Shown in pieces: positions 39,008-47,886 of a stretch of 64,000 nt of DNA. The DNA comes from Colwellia sp. E2M01 (GTDB lineage Bacteria > Pseudomonadota > Gammaproteobacteria > Enterobacterales > Alteromonadaceae), in the NCBI RefSeq assembly GCF_018860585.1, contig NZ_JAHKPR010000029.1, positions 128,094 to 192,093 on the forward strand. Reading direction: 5' to 3'. The number at the start of each line of letters is the position of its first letter. The first letter of the stretch is position 1. A model generated the notes under the pieces. It was not told the DNA's origin, did no database searches, and saw nothing but the letters and a program-made list of their open reading frames with translations. The position numbers were made by a program, and so were the translations under genes.

Positions 39008-39067
39008 AGTGAAATTAAACTATTAGATTTATATTAATAATTATAAACCAAAAAATCCAATTTCACT
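39008..39067 (-). promoter_or_regulatory. Inverted repeat around the putative mshA promoter
   Basis: Perfect 9-base arms (AGTGAAATT at 39008-39016 and AATTTCACT at 39059-39067) enclose 42 AT-rich bases. Within them the minus strand carries TATAAT (39045-39040), the best -10 box before mshA, about 95 bases from its start codon. This could be a pair of operator half-sites or a transcript hairpin after mshB. Confidence 0.5.
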
Positions 39068-39080
39068 TTAAAATTTATTG

Positions 39081-39749
39081 TTAATTATCATTGATATAAA
39101 TAATTACTGAGCTATTAGCTGGTTGATAGCTAAAGCTATTACCAACACTAGTTAATGTCGCTGTTGTTAAGGCAACATATTCGCCAGTGTCGTCACGTGC
39201 TAGTGTTTCTTTTAAATGATAATGACATAACGTATTAGCGCCACCACCTGAAACACTCGCTAAATACCTAAAACTATCATCACTATTAATATTATCCACA
39301 TCGTCTGTTATTGCTGGTGGTTGCTGTAACAAGCTATTCCACACATCAATACATGATGCTGCCGTCATTTCTTTAGTGCCATTTATACCCGGTGTGGCAC
39401 TCAGCCCAACAATGTAACCTGGGCTGATTGCTGGTGTAGTTGAACGGTCTTCACTGGTTAGGTATACAACAGTGCCGTCGTAATTAACAAAGTTTTCGCC
39501 ACTGGAGTCTTTTGGGCGAGCCTCGGCTTCCCACTGTGAACGTGCTAATGATACACCTGTTGCGAATCCACCGGCCATACCTTCAATATTAGCTTGCTTA
39601 GCTTGCTCAGTTAAGTCGACAAATTTAGGAATAGCTGTTGTAGCTAAAAAACCTAAAATAACGACAACGATAACCAATTCTATTAATGTAAAACCTGTAT
39701 TTTTGTTCATACTAAATACTGACTCATTATAACTATTGTTGTGTACCAT
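39081..39749 (-). CDS. mshB: MSHA pilin-like protein MshB
   Basis: This 222-residue prepilin is paralogous to MshA: mature N-terminus FTLIELVIVVVILGFLATTA and then the shared PKFVDL block, with a longer C-terminal domain holding a cysteine pair (ASCIDVWNSLL, NTLCHYHL). The start at 39749 gives a 19-residue leader and has AAGG about eight bases upstream; the internal ATG at 39710 would give the usual short leader (MNKNTG) but has no ribosome site. It precedes mshA by 137 bases. Confidence 0.88.
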   Translation of the reverse strand: MVHNNSYNESVFSMNKNTGFTLIELVIVVVILGFLATTAIPKFVDLTEQAKQANIEGMAGGFATGVSLARSQWEAEARPKDSSGENFVNYDGTVVYLTSEDRSTTPAISPGYIVGLSATPGINGTKEMTAASCIDVWNSLLQQPPAITDDVDNINSDDSFRYLASVSGGGANTLCHYHLKETLARDDTGEYVALTTATLTSVGNSFSYQPANSSVIIYINDN

Positions 39750-39872
39750 TGGGGTGACCTTATTAAATAAACTAGATAGTTAGGTATTGATGTACTTCGC
39801 ATTAATACATTTATTTAGTTCAACTGCTTTGTATTATCTACCACGAATCTAGATTTACTAGACCAGCATAAC

Positions 39873-39908
39873 AACATTATGATTTAGAGATCTCTAAAAA
39901 ACAATGTT
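39873..39908. repeat. Extended palindrome between mshF and mshB
   Basis: A perfect 16-base palindrome TTTAGAGATCTCTAAA (39883-39898) is flanked at equal distance by AACATT (39873-39878) and AATGTT (39903-39908), separated by symmetrical 4-base gaps. It lies in the 228-base space between mshF and mshB. It could be an operator or a transcript hairpin separating the assembly genes from the pilin genes. Confidence 0.55.
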
Positions 39909-39977
39909 ATCTACCCATCACACCTCTACCGCTGATGAAATGAATACTCAGTATTAGATCAACTTGATAAGTAATGG

Positions 39978-40469
39978 TTAGTTGCTTAATTTTATTTTCC
40001 CTGTATCACTACGATAGTCAAAAGATTGTCCATTAGCAATACTGTAACGGCATAAACGGCCGTTTTTAATCACTTTATTTTGAATTTCAATCGCAACAAC
40101 TGTTGATTTGACCACCTTTAATGGTACTGCTAGGGTTTGCTGCCAAATATCATGACAAGCTAGCCTGTGGTTTTTACTATCAATCCAGCCAAACTTATTT
40201 ACTTTAATGTACTGTTTTTCACTACTGCTAAGTTGACTCAGCACAACAGTTTCGGGCTGTCTATCCATCAGCCATTGCCCATGAACAACGTTAACTTTAC
40301 TCATAAAGCTTTGTGCTAACCCGGTAAAAGCTGTATCAGTTATTTTTTCTTGTTGACTAAAAAAAACATCTAATAATAATTTCATCATTATCATAACAAC
40401 AACAATCACCACTAAAAGCTCAACCATAGAGCCTTGTTTTTTTTCAGAATGATTTAGTGGTTTATTCAT
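39978..40469 (-). CDS. mshF: MSHA minor pilin-like protein MshF
   Basis: This 163-residue protein between mshG and mshB has a prepilin-like N-terminus: a polar leader ending KKQG and a hydrophobic helix (SMVELLVVIVVVMIMMKLLL). The conserved Glu is at +4 after the Gly, not +5, as if one residue of the FTLIE motif were lost. The C-terminal domain includes NKFGWIDSKNHRLACHDIWQQ, which resembles the pilin-like domain of MshB. It starts 9 bases after mshG. The name is by position and layout. Confidence 0.8.
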   Translation of the reverse strand: MNKPLNHSEKKQGSMVELLVVIVVVMIMMKLLLDVFFSQQEKITDTAFTGLAQSFMSKVNVVHGQWLMDRQPETVVLSQLSSSEKQYIKVNKFGWIDSKNHRLACHDIWQQTLAVPLKVVKSTVVAIEIQNKVIKNGRLCRYSIANGQSFDYRSDTGKIKLSN

Positions 40470-40478
40470 TCTACTTAT

Positions 40479-41708
40479 CTACCCTTGCATGGCCGAAGCC
40501 ATATCCCACATCGGGGTGAAAATCCCTAATGCTAACACCAACACCATTACTGCCACTACTACCAGAAGTAGAGGTTCAATGCGGGCGGTAAGAGTGCTTA
40601 AGTCATAATCAACTTCACGCTCATAATAATCACCTACTTCGGCAAGTAACTCGTCTACACGACCTGTTTCTTCACCAACAGCAACCATTTGCAAAACTAA
40701 AGGAGTGAATAAACCGCTTGCTACAGAAGATCGCAATAAACTTTCACCGCCTTCAATCCCTTGACGCATTGCCGCTATTTTACCTTGCATGTAACTATTA
40801 TCTACAGCATCTGCTACCAAGGTTAATCCTGTGGTCATGGGGACTCCAGCCTTTAACACAATGGCAAAGCTGTGCGAAAATCTCGCCAAAATAGAGCGTT
40901 CAATAATGCTACCGACAATTGGAATGTTGATTTTACGTTTATCCCATTGCAGTCTACCCTGTTTAGTTTTTAAGGACTTATTAATCATATAAAAGATCAA
41001 AATAACGCCCGTTAGCATATACGGCCAATAATTTAAAAATAGATTAGAGCTGGCAATAATAAAGCGAGTAGCAAGAGGTAAATCAGCCCCTAAGCGAGAA
41101 AACATGTCTGCAAAGGTTGGAATAACAAAAATATTAAGAATAACTATCGCCGCAGTTATCGCAATTAAAACCATACTTGGGTAACGTAAAGCCGCTTTAA
41201 TACGTTTTCGAGTATCTAGTTCACGTTCAAGATAACTCGTTAGCTTTAAGAATGCTTGATCTAATTGCCCTGTATTTTCACCAACATGTATCAATGAAAC
41301 AAATAGATTATCAAAAATTTTGGGATGGCTATTTAACGCGGATGAAAAGGCGTAACCACCTTCAAGTTGTCTGCCTATATCTGATAGTGCTTTTTTTAAT
41401 GTTATTGAATTAGCAGATTCAACCATGCCATTAATTGCTCTTAATATTGGCACCCCTGAGCGCATTAAAGCGTACATTTGTCGACAGAAAATAATTAACT
41501 CTTCTAGTGACACTCGGCCATTATTAAACAACTCTAAAACATCAATATTTGCACTAGTTTTATCACCTTGCTTTACTGCAGTAACAGCAATAGGAGTTAT
41601 ACCTTTTTTAAAAACCTTTTCAGCAGCCAAATCGACATTGGCAGCTTCAAGACTACCTTTTACTTGACTGCCATTGGCATTTCGCCCTGTATAATTAAAT
41701 AAAGCCAT
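40479..41708 (-). CDS. mshG: MSHA pilus platform protein MshG
   Basis: MshG is the inner-membrane platform protein (PilC/GspF family) that works with the ATPase MshE. The 409-residue product has two T2SF domains (about 70-190 and 275-395), each followed by membrane helices, with FCRQMYALMRSGVPILRAI and FSHSFAIVLKAGVPMTTGL as the matching repeat starts. It is paralogous to GspF at 57751-58992 in this window. It follows mshE by 63 bases. Confidence 0.95.
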   Translation of the reverse strand: MALFNYTGRNANGSQVKGSLEAANVDLAAEKVFKKGITPIAVTAVKQGDKTSANIDVLELFNNGRVSLEELIIFCRQMYALMRSGVPILRAINGMVESANSITLKKALSDIGRQLEGGYAFSSALNSHPKIFDNLFVSLIHVGENTGQLDQAFLKLTSYLERELDTRKRIKAALRYPSMVLIAITAAIVILNIFVIPTFADMFSRLGADLPLATRFIIASSNLFLNYWPYMLTGVILIFYMINKSLKTKQGRLQWDKRKINIPIVGSIIERSILARFSHSFAIVLKAGVPMTTGLTLVADAVDNSYMQGKIAAMRQGIEGGESLLRSSVASGLFTPLVLQMVAVGEETGRVDELLAEVGDYYEREVDYDLSTLTARIEPLLLVVVAVMVLVLALGIFTPMWDMASAMQG

Positions 41709-41771
41709 AAATTCTCTATACTTTTACCAAATGTAACGTATCTATATAATGGAAGAATAACCGCTCAAAAC

Positions 41772-43484
41772 TTAGCTGATATCAATAGTCTCTACGAGGC
41801 GTAATACTTCTTCTACCGAGGTAATACCTTCAGCTGCGTAATTAAAAGCGGCATTCGCCAAAGGTGTAAAAGTAGGGTTCTTTTTAGCTAATGCTGAAAA
41901 CGCCTCACTATCATTACGCTTTAAAGCAGCCATCATTTCAGCATTCATTTCAAGTATTTCAAATACACCTATTCGGCCTTTATAACCGGTATATTGGCAT
42001 GATTGACAACCCTTACCGTGCATAAATTTAATATTCTTTGCCTGTTCACCAGCTAAGTTAGTTAACCAAAATAACTCTTGTTCATCAGCATGATATTCAA
42101 TAGCACAAACATCACACACTCTACGAACAAGTCGTTGAGCAATTACAGCGCGTAATGCACTACCCACTAAGAAACCGGCTGCGCCCATATCGATTAACCG
42201 TAAGGCACTGGTTATAGCATCATTGGTGTGTAATGTTGATAAAACTAAATGACCTGTTATGGCGCCACGCAGACCTATTTCGACTGTTTCTTGATCTCGC
42301 ATCTCACCGACCATCATAATATCGGGATCTTGACGAAGTGCGGTACGTAAAACCCGAGAAAAACTTAAATCTATCTTGGTATTTATTTGTACTTGGTTTA
42401 TACGAGGTAAACGATATTCAACAGGATCTTCTACCGTGATTATTTTTTTACTGGGTTCGTTTAATTCGCTTAATGCTGCATATAAGGTAGTCGTTTTACC
42501 ACTCCCCGTTGGTCCGGTAACCAAAATCATACCGTGTGGACGATGAATTTGCAGTCGTATACGTTCAGCAATATCGGCCGGCATACCCGTTTGATCTAAT
42601 GATAATAAGCCAGCCGATTGATCTAATAAACGCATAACCACCGACTCACCAAATTGCACTGGCATAGTCGACATACGTACATCAATACTATGCCCGGCAA
42701 TATCTAGGTGAAAACGGCCATCTTGAGGAATACGCTTTTCAGAGATATCAAGTCCCGCCATTAATTTAAGGCGTAACACCATAGCCGAAGCTATTTTATT
42801 TTCTTTAAGTACTTTCTCTTGTAAAACACCATCAATACGTTGTCGAATTCGTAGTTGTTGTTCTTCAGGTTCAATATGAATATCCGATGCTCGCATTTGT
42901 ACGGCATCTTCAAATACAGACTGAAGCAACTTACCAACAGTTGCATCACCACCTTCATCTAAAAAATTAGTTTCTAAATTAAAACTAGAGGATTCTTCGT
43001 ATTCCTCTTCCAGTTGACTCGCAAAAGACTCAATTTCAGCGGTACGTCGGTACAAACCATCAAAAGCATCAAAAATCTGTGACTCCATAACCACAGCCAG
43101 TTCAATACGTTTAGGAGAAAGCATGCGCTCTAATTGATCTAAGCCACTTAAATCAGCAGGGTCACTCATTCCTAAGAGTACTGACGCGCCTCTATCTTCA
43201 ATAATTAAAGCTCTTAAACGTCGAGCATGAACTTCAGGTAATAAGGTTGCTACATTGGGGGATATTTTATGCTGTGAAATATCTAAAAAGGGCACGTCTA
43301 ACTGCTGCGCTAAAAACTGCAATAGTTGTCGTTCAGTTAAAGAGTTTAATTCTATTAACGTATCACCTAACTTACGGCCTGTTTCTTTTTGAGCGGATAA
43401 CGCTTGCATTAGTTGTTCTTTGGTGATGATATTTTCATGGACCAATAAATCACCTAAGCGCATCTTTAATTTGTGAGCTGCCAT
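41772..43484 (-). CDS. mshE: MSHA pilus extension ATPase MshE
   Basis: MshE is the hexameric ATPase that drives pilus extension; in Vibrio cholerae it binds cyclic di-GMP through its N-terminal MshEN domain. The product (570 residues) has the MshEN duplicate motif at residues 9-62 (RLGDLLV and KLGDTLI, each followed by an LxxxL helix and Gln), Walker A GPTGSGKT (324-331), the Asp and His boxes, and a zinc-binding pair CDVC...CQSC. In both MshEN half-repeats the position that I recall as Gly in the consensus is Asn (VHEN, IELN). Paralogue of GspE. Confidence 0.95.
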   Translation of the reverse strand: MAAHKLKMRLGDLLVHENIITKEQLMQALSAQKETGRKLGDTLIELNSLTERQLLQFLAQQLDVPFLDISQHKISPNVATLLPEVHARRLRALIIEDRGASVLLGMSDPADLSGLDQLERMLSPKRIELAVVMESQIFDAFDGLYRRTAEIESFASQLEEEYEESSSFNLETNFLDEGGDATVGKLLQSVFEDAVQMRASDIHIEPEEQQLRIRQRIDGVLQEKVLKENKIASAMVLRLKLMAGLDISEKRIPQDGRFHLDIAGHSIDVRMSTMPVQFGESVVMRLLDQSAGLLSLDQTGMPADIAERIRLQIHRPHGMILVTGPTGSGKTTTLYAALSELNEPSKKIITVEDPVEYRLPRINQVQINTKIDLSFSRVLRTALRQDPDIMMVGEMRDQETVEIGLRGAITGHLVLSTLHTNDAITSALRLIDMGAAGFLVGSALRAVIAQRLVRRVCDVCAIEYHADEQELFWLTNLAGEQAKNIKFMHGKGCQSCQYTGYKGRIGVFEILEMNAEMMAALKRNDSEAFSALAKKNPTFTPLANAAFNYAAEGITSVEEVLRLVETIDIS

Positions 43485-43492
43485 AATATTTC

Positions 43493-44680
43493 CTACTGTC
43501 CTATTGCTAGTATGCGCTGTTTAACAAAATCTTCTGAAGAAACAGATAAATCATTTTTAGCTAAAGCATTATTATAAGATTCATTTGCTAATCTAAACTG
43601 ACTATTTTTGTCATATAAAACAGCAATAGCTAAATGCCATCGACCTTTTTCCGGCTGCATTGAAATGAGTGTTTTATAAGCCATTATAGCTATTTGATTT
43701 TGCTGCGCCTGTTGTGCTGTATTTGCTAACATTATTTGGTATTGCTCATTTTTTAACTGAGCTAACGGTTTTAAGGTATTTAAAGCCGCGGTAACTTGTT
43801 GCTGTTGTAAGTGAATACGGGCTTTCATTTCTCGTAGACTACTATCCTTTGCATCTAAAGCTATACCCTGCGACAGTAAATTAGTTGCGTTTTGGTATGC
43901 TTGTCTGCCAAACCATAACGCTGCTAGTTTTTTGCGTGTTTGGCTATCAGTAGGCTTTAAAATAATTACGTCTTCTAACAACTTTTCAGCTTTATCTACT
44001 TGTTTTGCCTCGAGTGCCTTTTCAGCTAAAACTAATTTTTTTGCAACTAATTCATCTGCCGATAAGTTACGGCGTGATACTGACATTTTATTCGCTGCAG
44101 GTTTATTAACAACAGGTGTAACGTCATGGCTGCGACTTCCTTCTTCATCTGAATGGCTGTGACTATGTTGACGTTCATTGGCTTTTTTAGACGCTGTTAC
44201 TGGCTTAGCCGCAACAGTTTTTTTGTTTTCTTCTTGTGCAACTTTAGTTTGTATAGGTGTAGCTTCTGATTTCGTTGTTGCTTCAGTTACTAGTACTTGA
44301 TTGACTGCTTTTTGCGGAGTTATAGGCTTATCTTGATTTGACGATATAGACGTTTTAAGTGCTTTTAACTGCGATGGTTTTTCCATATTACTTTGAGAGT
44401 TATTAATAGCCAATGCGCTAGAAGCGTTTTTTTGCACACTCTCTGATTGGGCATTCGCTTGTTGGATATGCTTTTTTTCAGCCTTTAAGGTGTTGTTTTC
44501 AGCTATAAGTTGCCAAATATAAAAACCAAGCAAACATAAAAACAATACTCCAAAACCGGTAATTAACGCCACATTGGTAGTTGAAAGCCCCATACGACTA
44601 TTATTTTGTAGAGCATTATGCTTATTCGATTCAGAATCTCGCTTATCTAAATCTTTTAACATTTGATTGATAACACTCAT
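43493..44680 (-). CDS. mshN: MSHA biogenesis TPR protein MshN
   Basis: This 395-residue protein has one membrane helix (about 36-56), a long polar Ser/Lys/Gln-rich linker with a His/Ser cluster near 170-185, and C-terminal TPR repeats (about 215-390, including AEKLLEDVIILKPTDSQTRK and ATNLLSQGIALDAKDSSLRE). The start overlaps the mshM stop (ATGA). The exact role in the MSHA machine is unknown; a periplasmic scaffold is likely. The name follows from position and layout. Confidence 0.85.
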   Translation of the reverse strand: MSVINQMLKDLDKRDSESNKHNALQNNSRMGLSTTNVALITGFGVLFLCLLGFYIWQLIAENNTLKAEKKHIQQANAQSESVQKNASSALAINNSQSNMEKPSQLKALKTSISSNQDKPITPQKAVNQVLVTEATTKSEATPIQTKVAQEENKKTVAAKPVTASKKANERQHSHSHSDEEGSRSHDVTPVVNKPAANKMSVSRRNLSADELVAKKLVLAEKALEAKQVDKAEKLLEDVIILKPTDSQTRKKLAALWFGRQAYQNATNLLSQGIALDAKDSSLREMKARIHLQQQQVTAALNTLKPLAQLKNEQYQIMLANTAQQAQQNQIAIMAYKTLISMQPEKGRWHLAIAVLYDKNSQFRLANESYNNALAKNDLSVSSEDFVKQRILAIGQ

Positions 44681-45591
44681 AGTTCATTTACCGAGGAAAA
44701 ATAGAAAAAAAAGCCACCCAATATTATTAAAGATGAAATGGCGACATACAAAGCAAGGAACATTTTTTTATTTGAGTTTTGTTCAATACTCTCGGTATCC
44801 TCTACTGCTGCTTGTAAAATTTTAGCTGTCATATTGTAATGACCTTGCCCATAAGCAACCATAAGCATTTTATGACACAGAATATTAACTAACCGCGGCA
44901 CACCTTGACTAACTCGCGCTATTTTATTACATAACTGATCAGAAAAAAGCTCAGCCCCCTTATAACCTGCAACTTGCAATCTATGATGGATATATTGCTG
45001 CACTTCATTTGAGTTCATGGCTCTTAATTTATAAGAAAATGTTATCCGCTGTTTTAATTGTCTAAACTCTGTTGTACTTAATCGCTCATCAAGTTCGGGT
45101 TGTGCAAATAAAACAACTTGCAGTAATTTGCGGGTTTCTGTTTCTAAATTAGTGAAAAGTCTTAACGCTTCTAAACTGTCTTCTGGCAATGCTTGTGCTT
45201 CATCGAGTATTAACACCACCGAGTGGCCTTGACTATGTAACTCTAATAACCGTGTTTGGATACGTTGTGTTAGTAACTGCACAGACATACGTTGTGCTTG
45301 TTTAATACCTAATTCAACCGCAACTGCGCGTCTTAATTCATCAGGATTTAAATAAGGATTAGGAATATATGCTGTAACAAAGTGCTCTGGGATTTCATTA
45401 AGTAACTTACGACATAGTAATGTCTTACCGGTACCTACTTCTCCCACCACTTTAATAAAGCCCTCACCTGTTTTCAGGGCAGTTGACAATACAGCTAGTG
45501 CTTCGTCGTGCATGGCCATAGGCAAGTAAAAGCTGGTATTAGGCGTTAACGTAAATGGTAGTTCTGTTAAACCAAAATGATATAAGTACAT
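44677..45591 (-). CDS. mshM: MSHA biogenesis AAA ATPase MshM
   Basis: This ExeA/GspA-like ATPase has 304 residues: Walker A GEVGTGKT (50-57), Walker B VVLILDEAQAL, sensor region LFTNLETETRKLLQVVLFAQPELDERL, then one C-terminal membrane helix (about 280-299). ExeA-type proteins bind peptidoglycan or help insert secretins through the wall; this one lacks a clear peptidoglycan-binding domain after the helix. It lies between mshL (secretin) and mshN. Confidence 0.9.
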   Translation of the reverse strand: MYLYHFGLTELPFTLTPNTSFYLPMAMHDEALAVLSTALKTGEGFIKVVGEVGTGKTLLCRKLLNEIPEHFVTAYIPNPYLNPDELRRAVAVELGIKQAQRMSVQLLTQRIQTRLLELHSQGHSVVLILDEAQALPEDSLEALRLFTNLETETRKLLQVVLFAQPELDERLSTTEFRQLKQRITFSYKLRAMNSNEVQQYIHHRLQVAGYKGAELFSDQLCNKIARVSQGVPRLVNILCHKMLMVAYGQGHYNMTAKILQAAVEDTESIEQNSNKKMFLALYVAISSLIILGGFFFYFSSVNEL

Positions 45592-45640
45592 AGCTCTTTC
45601 ACAGCATCAGCTAGTTAAGTTAAACATCATTGAAGGTAAC

Positions 45641-47515
45641 TTATAGTTCTGTATTAACATCATTGTGTGCTACACCTGTACTTGTATTTTGCTCAGCATT
45701 TATTTTCGCCTGTTGGCACACATCATTGCTTTGTGCATATTCAGCATTTGCGCATTGCTCTTGACACTCTGCGGTCAATTCACCGTTATCTGATAGCTCA
45801 CATTCTTCTACTTCTTCAGGAAACCACTTTGTTAAAATACTACGTGCGTCTTTTAATTGATGCTTCCAAGTGTCTTGCCCTACCACAACAGGTTTAAGCA
45901 TGATAACTAACTCACGCTTTTGTGATTGAGTTGACTTACTTTTAAACAGCTCCCCAAGAAAAGGAATGTCGCCTAAAATTGGCGTTTTAGATTCAAGATC
46001 TATGTTGTAAGTTTCAATTAAACCACCAATAACAGCAACTTCGCCTGACATGGCACGAATAATAGTATCAGATTCTCGAACACGGCTTTGAGCCAATGGT
46101 AATACAAGCTCTTCATCGCCTATTTGAATAACTTTATTTTGCTCTTCTGTTACAGTTACAGAAGGATGCACATGAAGGATAACACCACCGTCTTTACTTA
46201 TTTGTGGGGTAACATCAAGCGCAATACCTGAGAAAAAAGGCGTCAATTCGATATCAGGTGTTGCATAAGTACCATCACCACCACTGCTTGTAAAAACAGT
46301 ACTCGAAACATCTGTAACAAAGTATTCGTCTTCACCAACTTTAATAACCGCTTTTTGATTATTAGTTGCCGTTATACGCGGGCTTGATAGTACTTGTACA
46401 TTACCTTGAGTTTCTAATAACTCGATAACTCCCGAAAAGTCACTACCACTAGTTTGTTTACTAAAACCAATAGTATTAACACCGCCAATTGCACTGGAGA
46501 TTACGCTACCAACAACATTGCCTGTTGTAGAATAAACTATTTCTGCACTACCTATGTTATCTAATACTTGGTTCCATTTTATGCCTTGTTGAAAGTCATC
46601 ATTAAGTGTCACTTCCATGATTTTCGCTTCAATGATTACTTGACGGTGCAAATGACTTTCAGTGTCAGTTAAAAACTTTTTAACTGCGTTTATTTCTTGA
46701 GGTAATGCACGAACGGTTACTAAGCCAGCTTGCGGTGAAACAATAATTGAACGCCCATCCCCAGTACCAATAAAAGAATTTAGTGATTCTTTTAGTTCAA
46801 CCCAAAAGTCAGACTCGTTTTGGGTATATAAATTAACGCCGTTTTGATTGCTTGAATCACCAGTATTACTATTATTACTATTATTACTATTATTATTACC
46901 GTAATTATTGCTATTACGGTTGTTGCTACCATTATTACTGTTATTGTTTTCGCTTGATGAAACCCCACCCGAGTTAATTGTCGTTCTCGACGAGCCAAAA
47001 CGTTTAAGGAATAAGTAATTTAGCGCAATAGTTTCAGAGCGGATACCTGGCGGGAACACCTGAACCACATTACCTTTTTTAGTTATTTCATAACCATAAA
47101 CATCTTCAACCACAGTTAAGGCTTCAGTTAAAGTAACGTCACTCAAGCTTAATGATATTTGCCCCGTTACGTTAGGGTGGATAACAACGTTATAACGAGA
47201 GCCTCTAACAATAGCCTGAAAAAAATCTTTTGCTTCAACTTCTGTCGCTGAAATTTCTAAACGTTTCTCAGCTAACATGCCTTGTTTAGCTAGATCCATA
47301 TCATTGAACATCATTTCTTGTTGAACAGAATTAGGTACTTGCGTTAACGGTTTAGGTTGTTTTAATTGGTCATTTGATTTGATCGCATAATCTATATCTT
47401 CTTTCATCCAAACAGGATCATCTGGTGACGATTGACAGCCAACTAAAATAAACACTAATGTTGCCAGTGTAATTTTTGATTTAACGTTTTTCATAGGGAA
47501 ACTTATTTTTATCAT
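45641..47515 (-). CDS. mshL: MSHA outer-membrane secretin MshL
   Basis: MshL is the lipoprotein secretin through which the pilus passes. The product has up to 624 residues, with a lipobox LVGC (Cys27 by the first ATG; an ATG at codon 8 gives a cleaner signal). It has a secretin/TonB short domain (RLEISATEVEAKDFFQAIVRG), an N1-like domain, and the secretin core (about 280-545, with VAVIGGLIETYNIDLESKTP and GDIPFLGELFKSKSTQSQKREL). Between the two lies an Asn/Ser-rich linker (about 183-225) coded by short tandem repeats. The start overlaps the mshK stop by one base. The cysteine-bearing C-terminal tail is acidic. Confidence 0.94.
   Translation of the reverse strand: MIKISFPMKNVKSKITLATLVFILVGCQSSPDDPVWMKEDIDYAIKSNDQLKQPKPLTQVPNSVQQEMMFNDMDLAKQGMLAEKRLEISATEVEAKDFFQAIVRGSRYNVVIHPNVTGQISLSLSDVTLTEALTVVEDVYGYEITKKGNVVQVFPPGIRSETIALNYLFLKRFGSSRTTINSGGVSSSENNNSNNGSNNRNSNNYGNNNSNNSNNSNTGDSSNQNGVNLYTQNESDFWVELKESLNSFIGTGDGRSIIVSPQAGLVTVRALPQEINAVKKFLTDTESHLHRQVIIEAKIMEVTLNDDFQQGIKWNQVLDNIGSAEIVYSTTGNVVGSVISSAIGGVNTIGFSKQTSGSDFSGVIELLETQGNVQVLSSPRITATNNQKAVIKVGEDEYFVTDVSSTVFTSSGGDGTYATPDIELTPFFSGIALDVTPQISKDGGVILHVHPSVTVTEEQNKVIQIGDEELVLPLAQSRVRESDTIIRAMSGEVAVIGGLIETYNIDLESKTPILGDIPFLGELFKSKSTQSQKRELVIMLKPVVVGQDTWKHQLKDARSILTKWFPEEVEECELSDNGELTAECQEQCANAEYAQSNDVCQQAKINAEQNTSTGVAHNDVNTEL
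46864..46890. repeat. 9-base tandem repeat inside mshL
   Basis: Three perfect copies of TATTACTAT (coding strand AATAGTAAT, Asn-Ser-Asn) continue into degenerate copies and code for the Asn/Ser-rich linker of MshL. Gain or loss of units would keep the reading frame. Confidence 0.85.
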
Positions 47516-47886
47516 TAGTTAGCTACCGTGTTTTCTACAACGTGACTTGTAAAACCTTTACTTTTAAAAACATTTATCTTTAAACGTTCAGACTTGCTAC
47601 GTAAGACTACACTATGATTATTAATTGCGGTGATGCGGTATTCACCAACATAGTCAAACATTTTATAAATTTTGCCATTTATTACCGCGGTATGAATACC
47701 ATCGCCGTGAATAATTGACGTGAGTGTTAAACCATCTTTAACGTTTAAAGAATTATTCGTACTTGTCGCACTAACACCAAACGGTTTAGTGGGATCAAGG
47801 TTTTGAGCCGAGGCAACAGTTGAAGTAAGTATAACTATAACACTTAAAATAACAGTGACTTTGGAATTTAAATGAGCTTTATACAC
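47515..47886 (-). CDS. mshK: MSHA biogenesis protein MshK
   Basis: This small periplasmic protein (about 123 residues) is PilP/GspC-like in size and layout: a signal peptide ending TVASA, then LDPTKPFG and a small beta domain (LTSIIHGDGIHTAVINGKIYK). The GTG at 47886 is chosen because AAGGAG lies seven bases before it; a TTG three bases earlier is also possible. It overlaps the end of mshJ and the start of mshL. It probably helps align or stabilise the secretin MshL. Confidence 0.85.
   Translation of the reverse strand: MYKAHLNSKVTVILSVIVILTSTVASAQNLDPTKPFGVSATSTNNSLNVKDGLTLTSIIHGDGIHTAVINGKIYKMFDYVGEYRITAINNHSVVLRSKSERLKINVFKSKGFTSHVVENTVAN

Noticed and set aside
38944-39080. Sigma-54 promoter for mshA (rpoN is in the window and pilA is sigma-54 dependent in Pseudomonas)
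   Set aside because: No TGGCAC-N5-TTGC type element is present on the minus strand; a sigma-70-like TATAAT is the better candidate.
46792-46998. Minus-strand frame of 68 codons with Ile/Val repeats
   Set aside because: It is another frame of the tandem repeat that codes the Asn/Ser linker of mshL; no ribosome site and no independent support.
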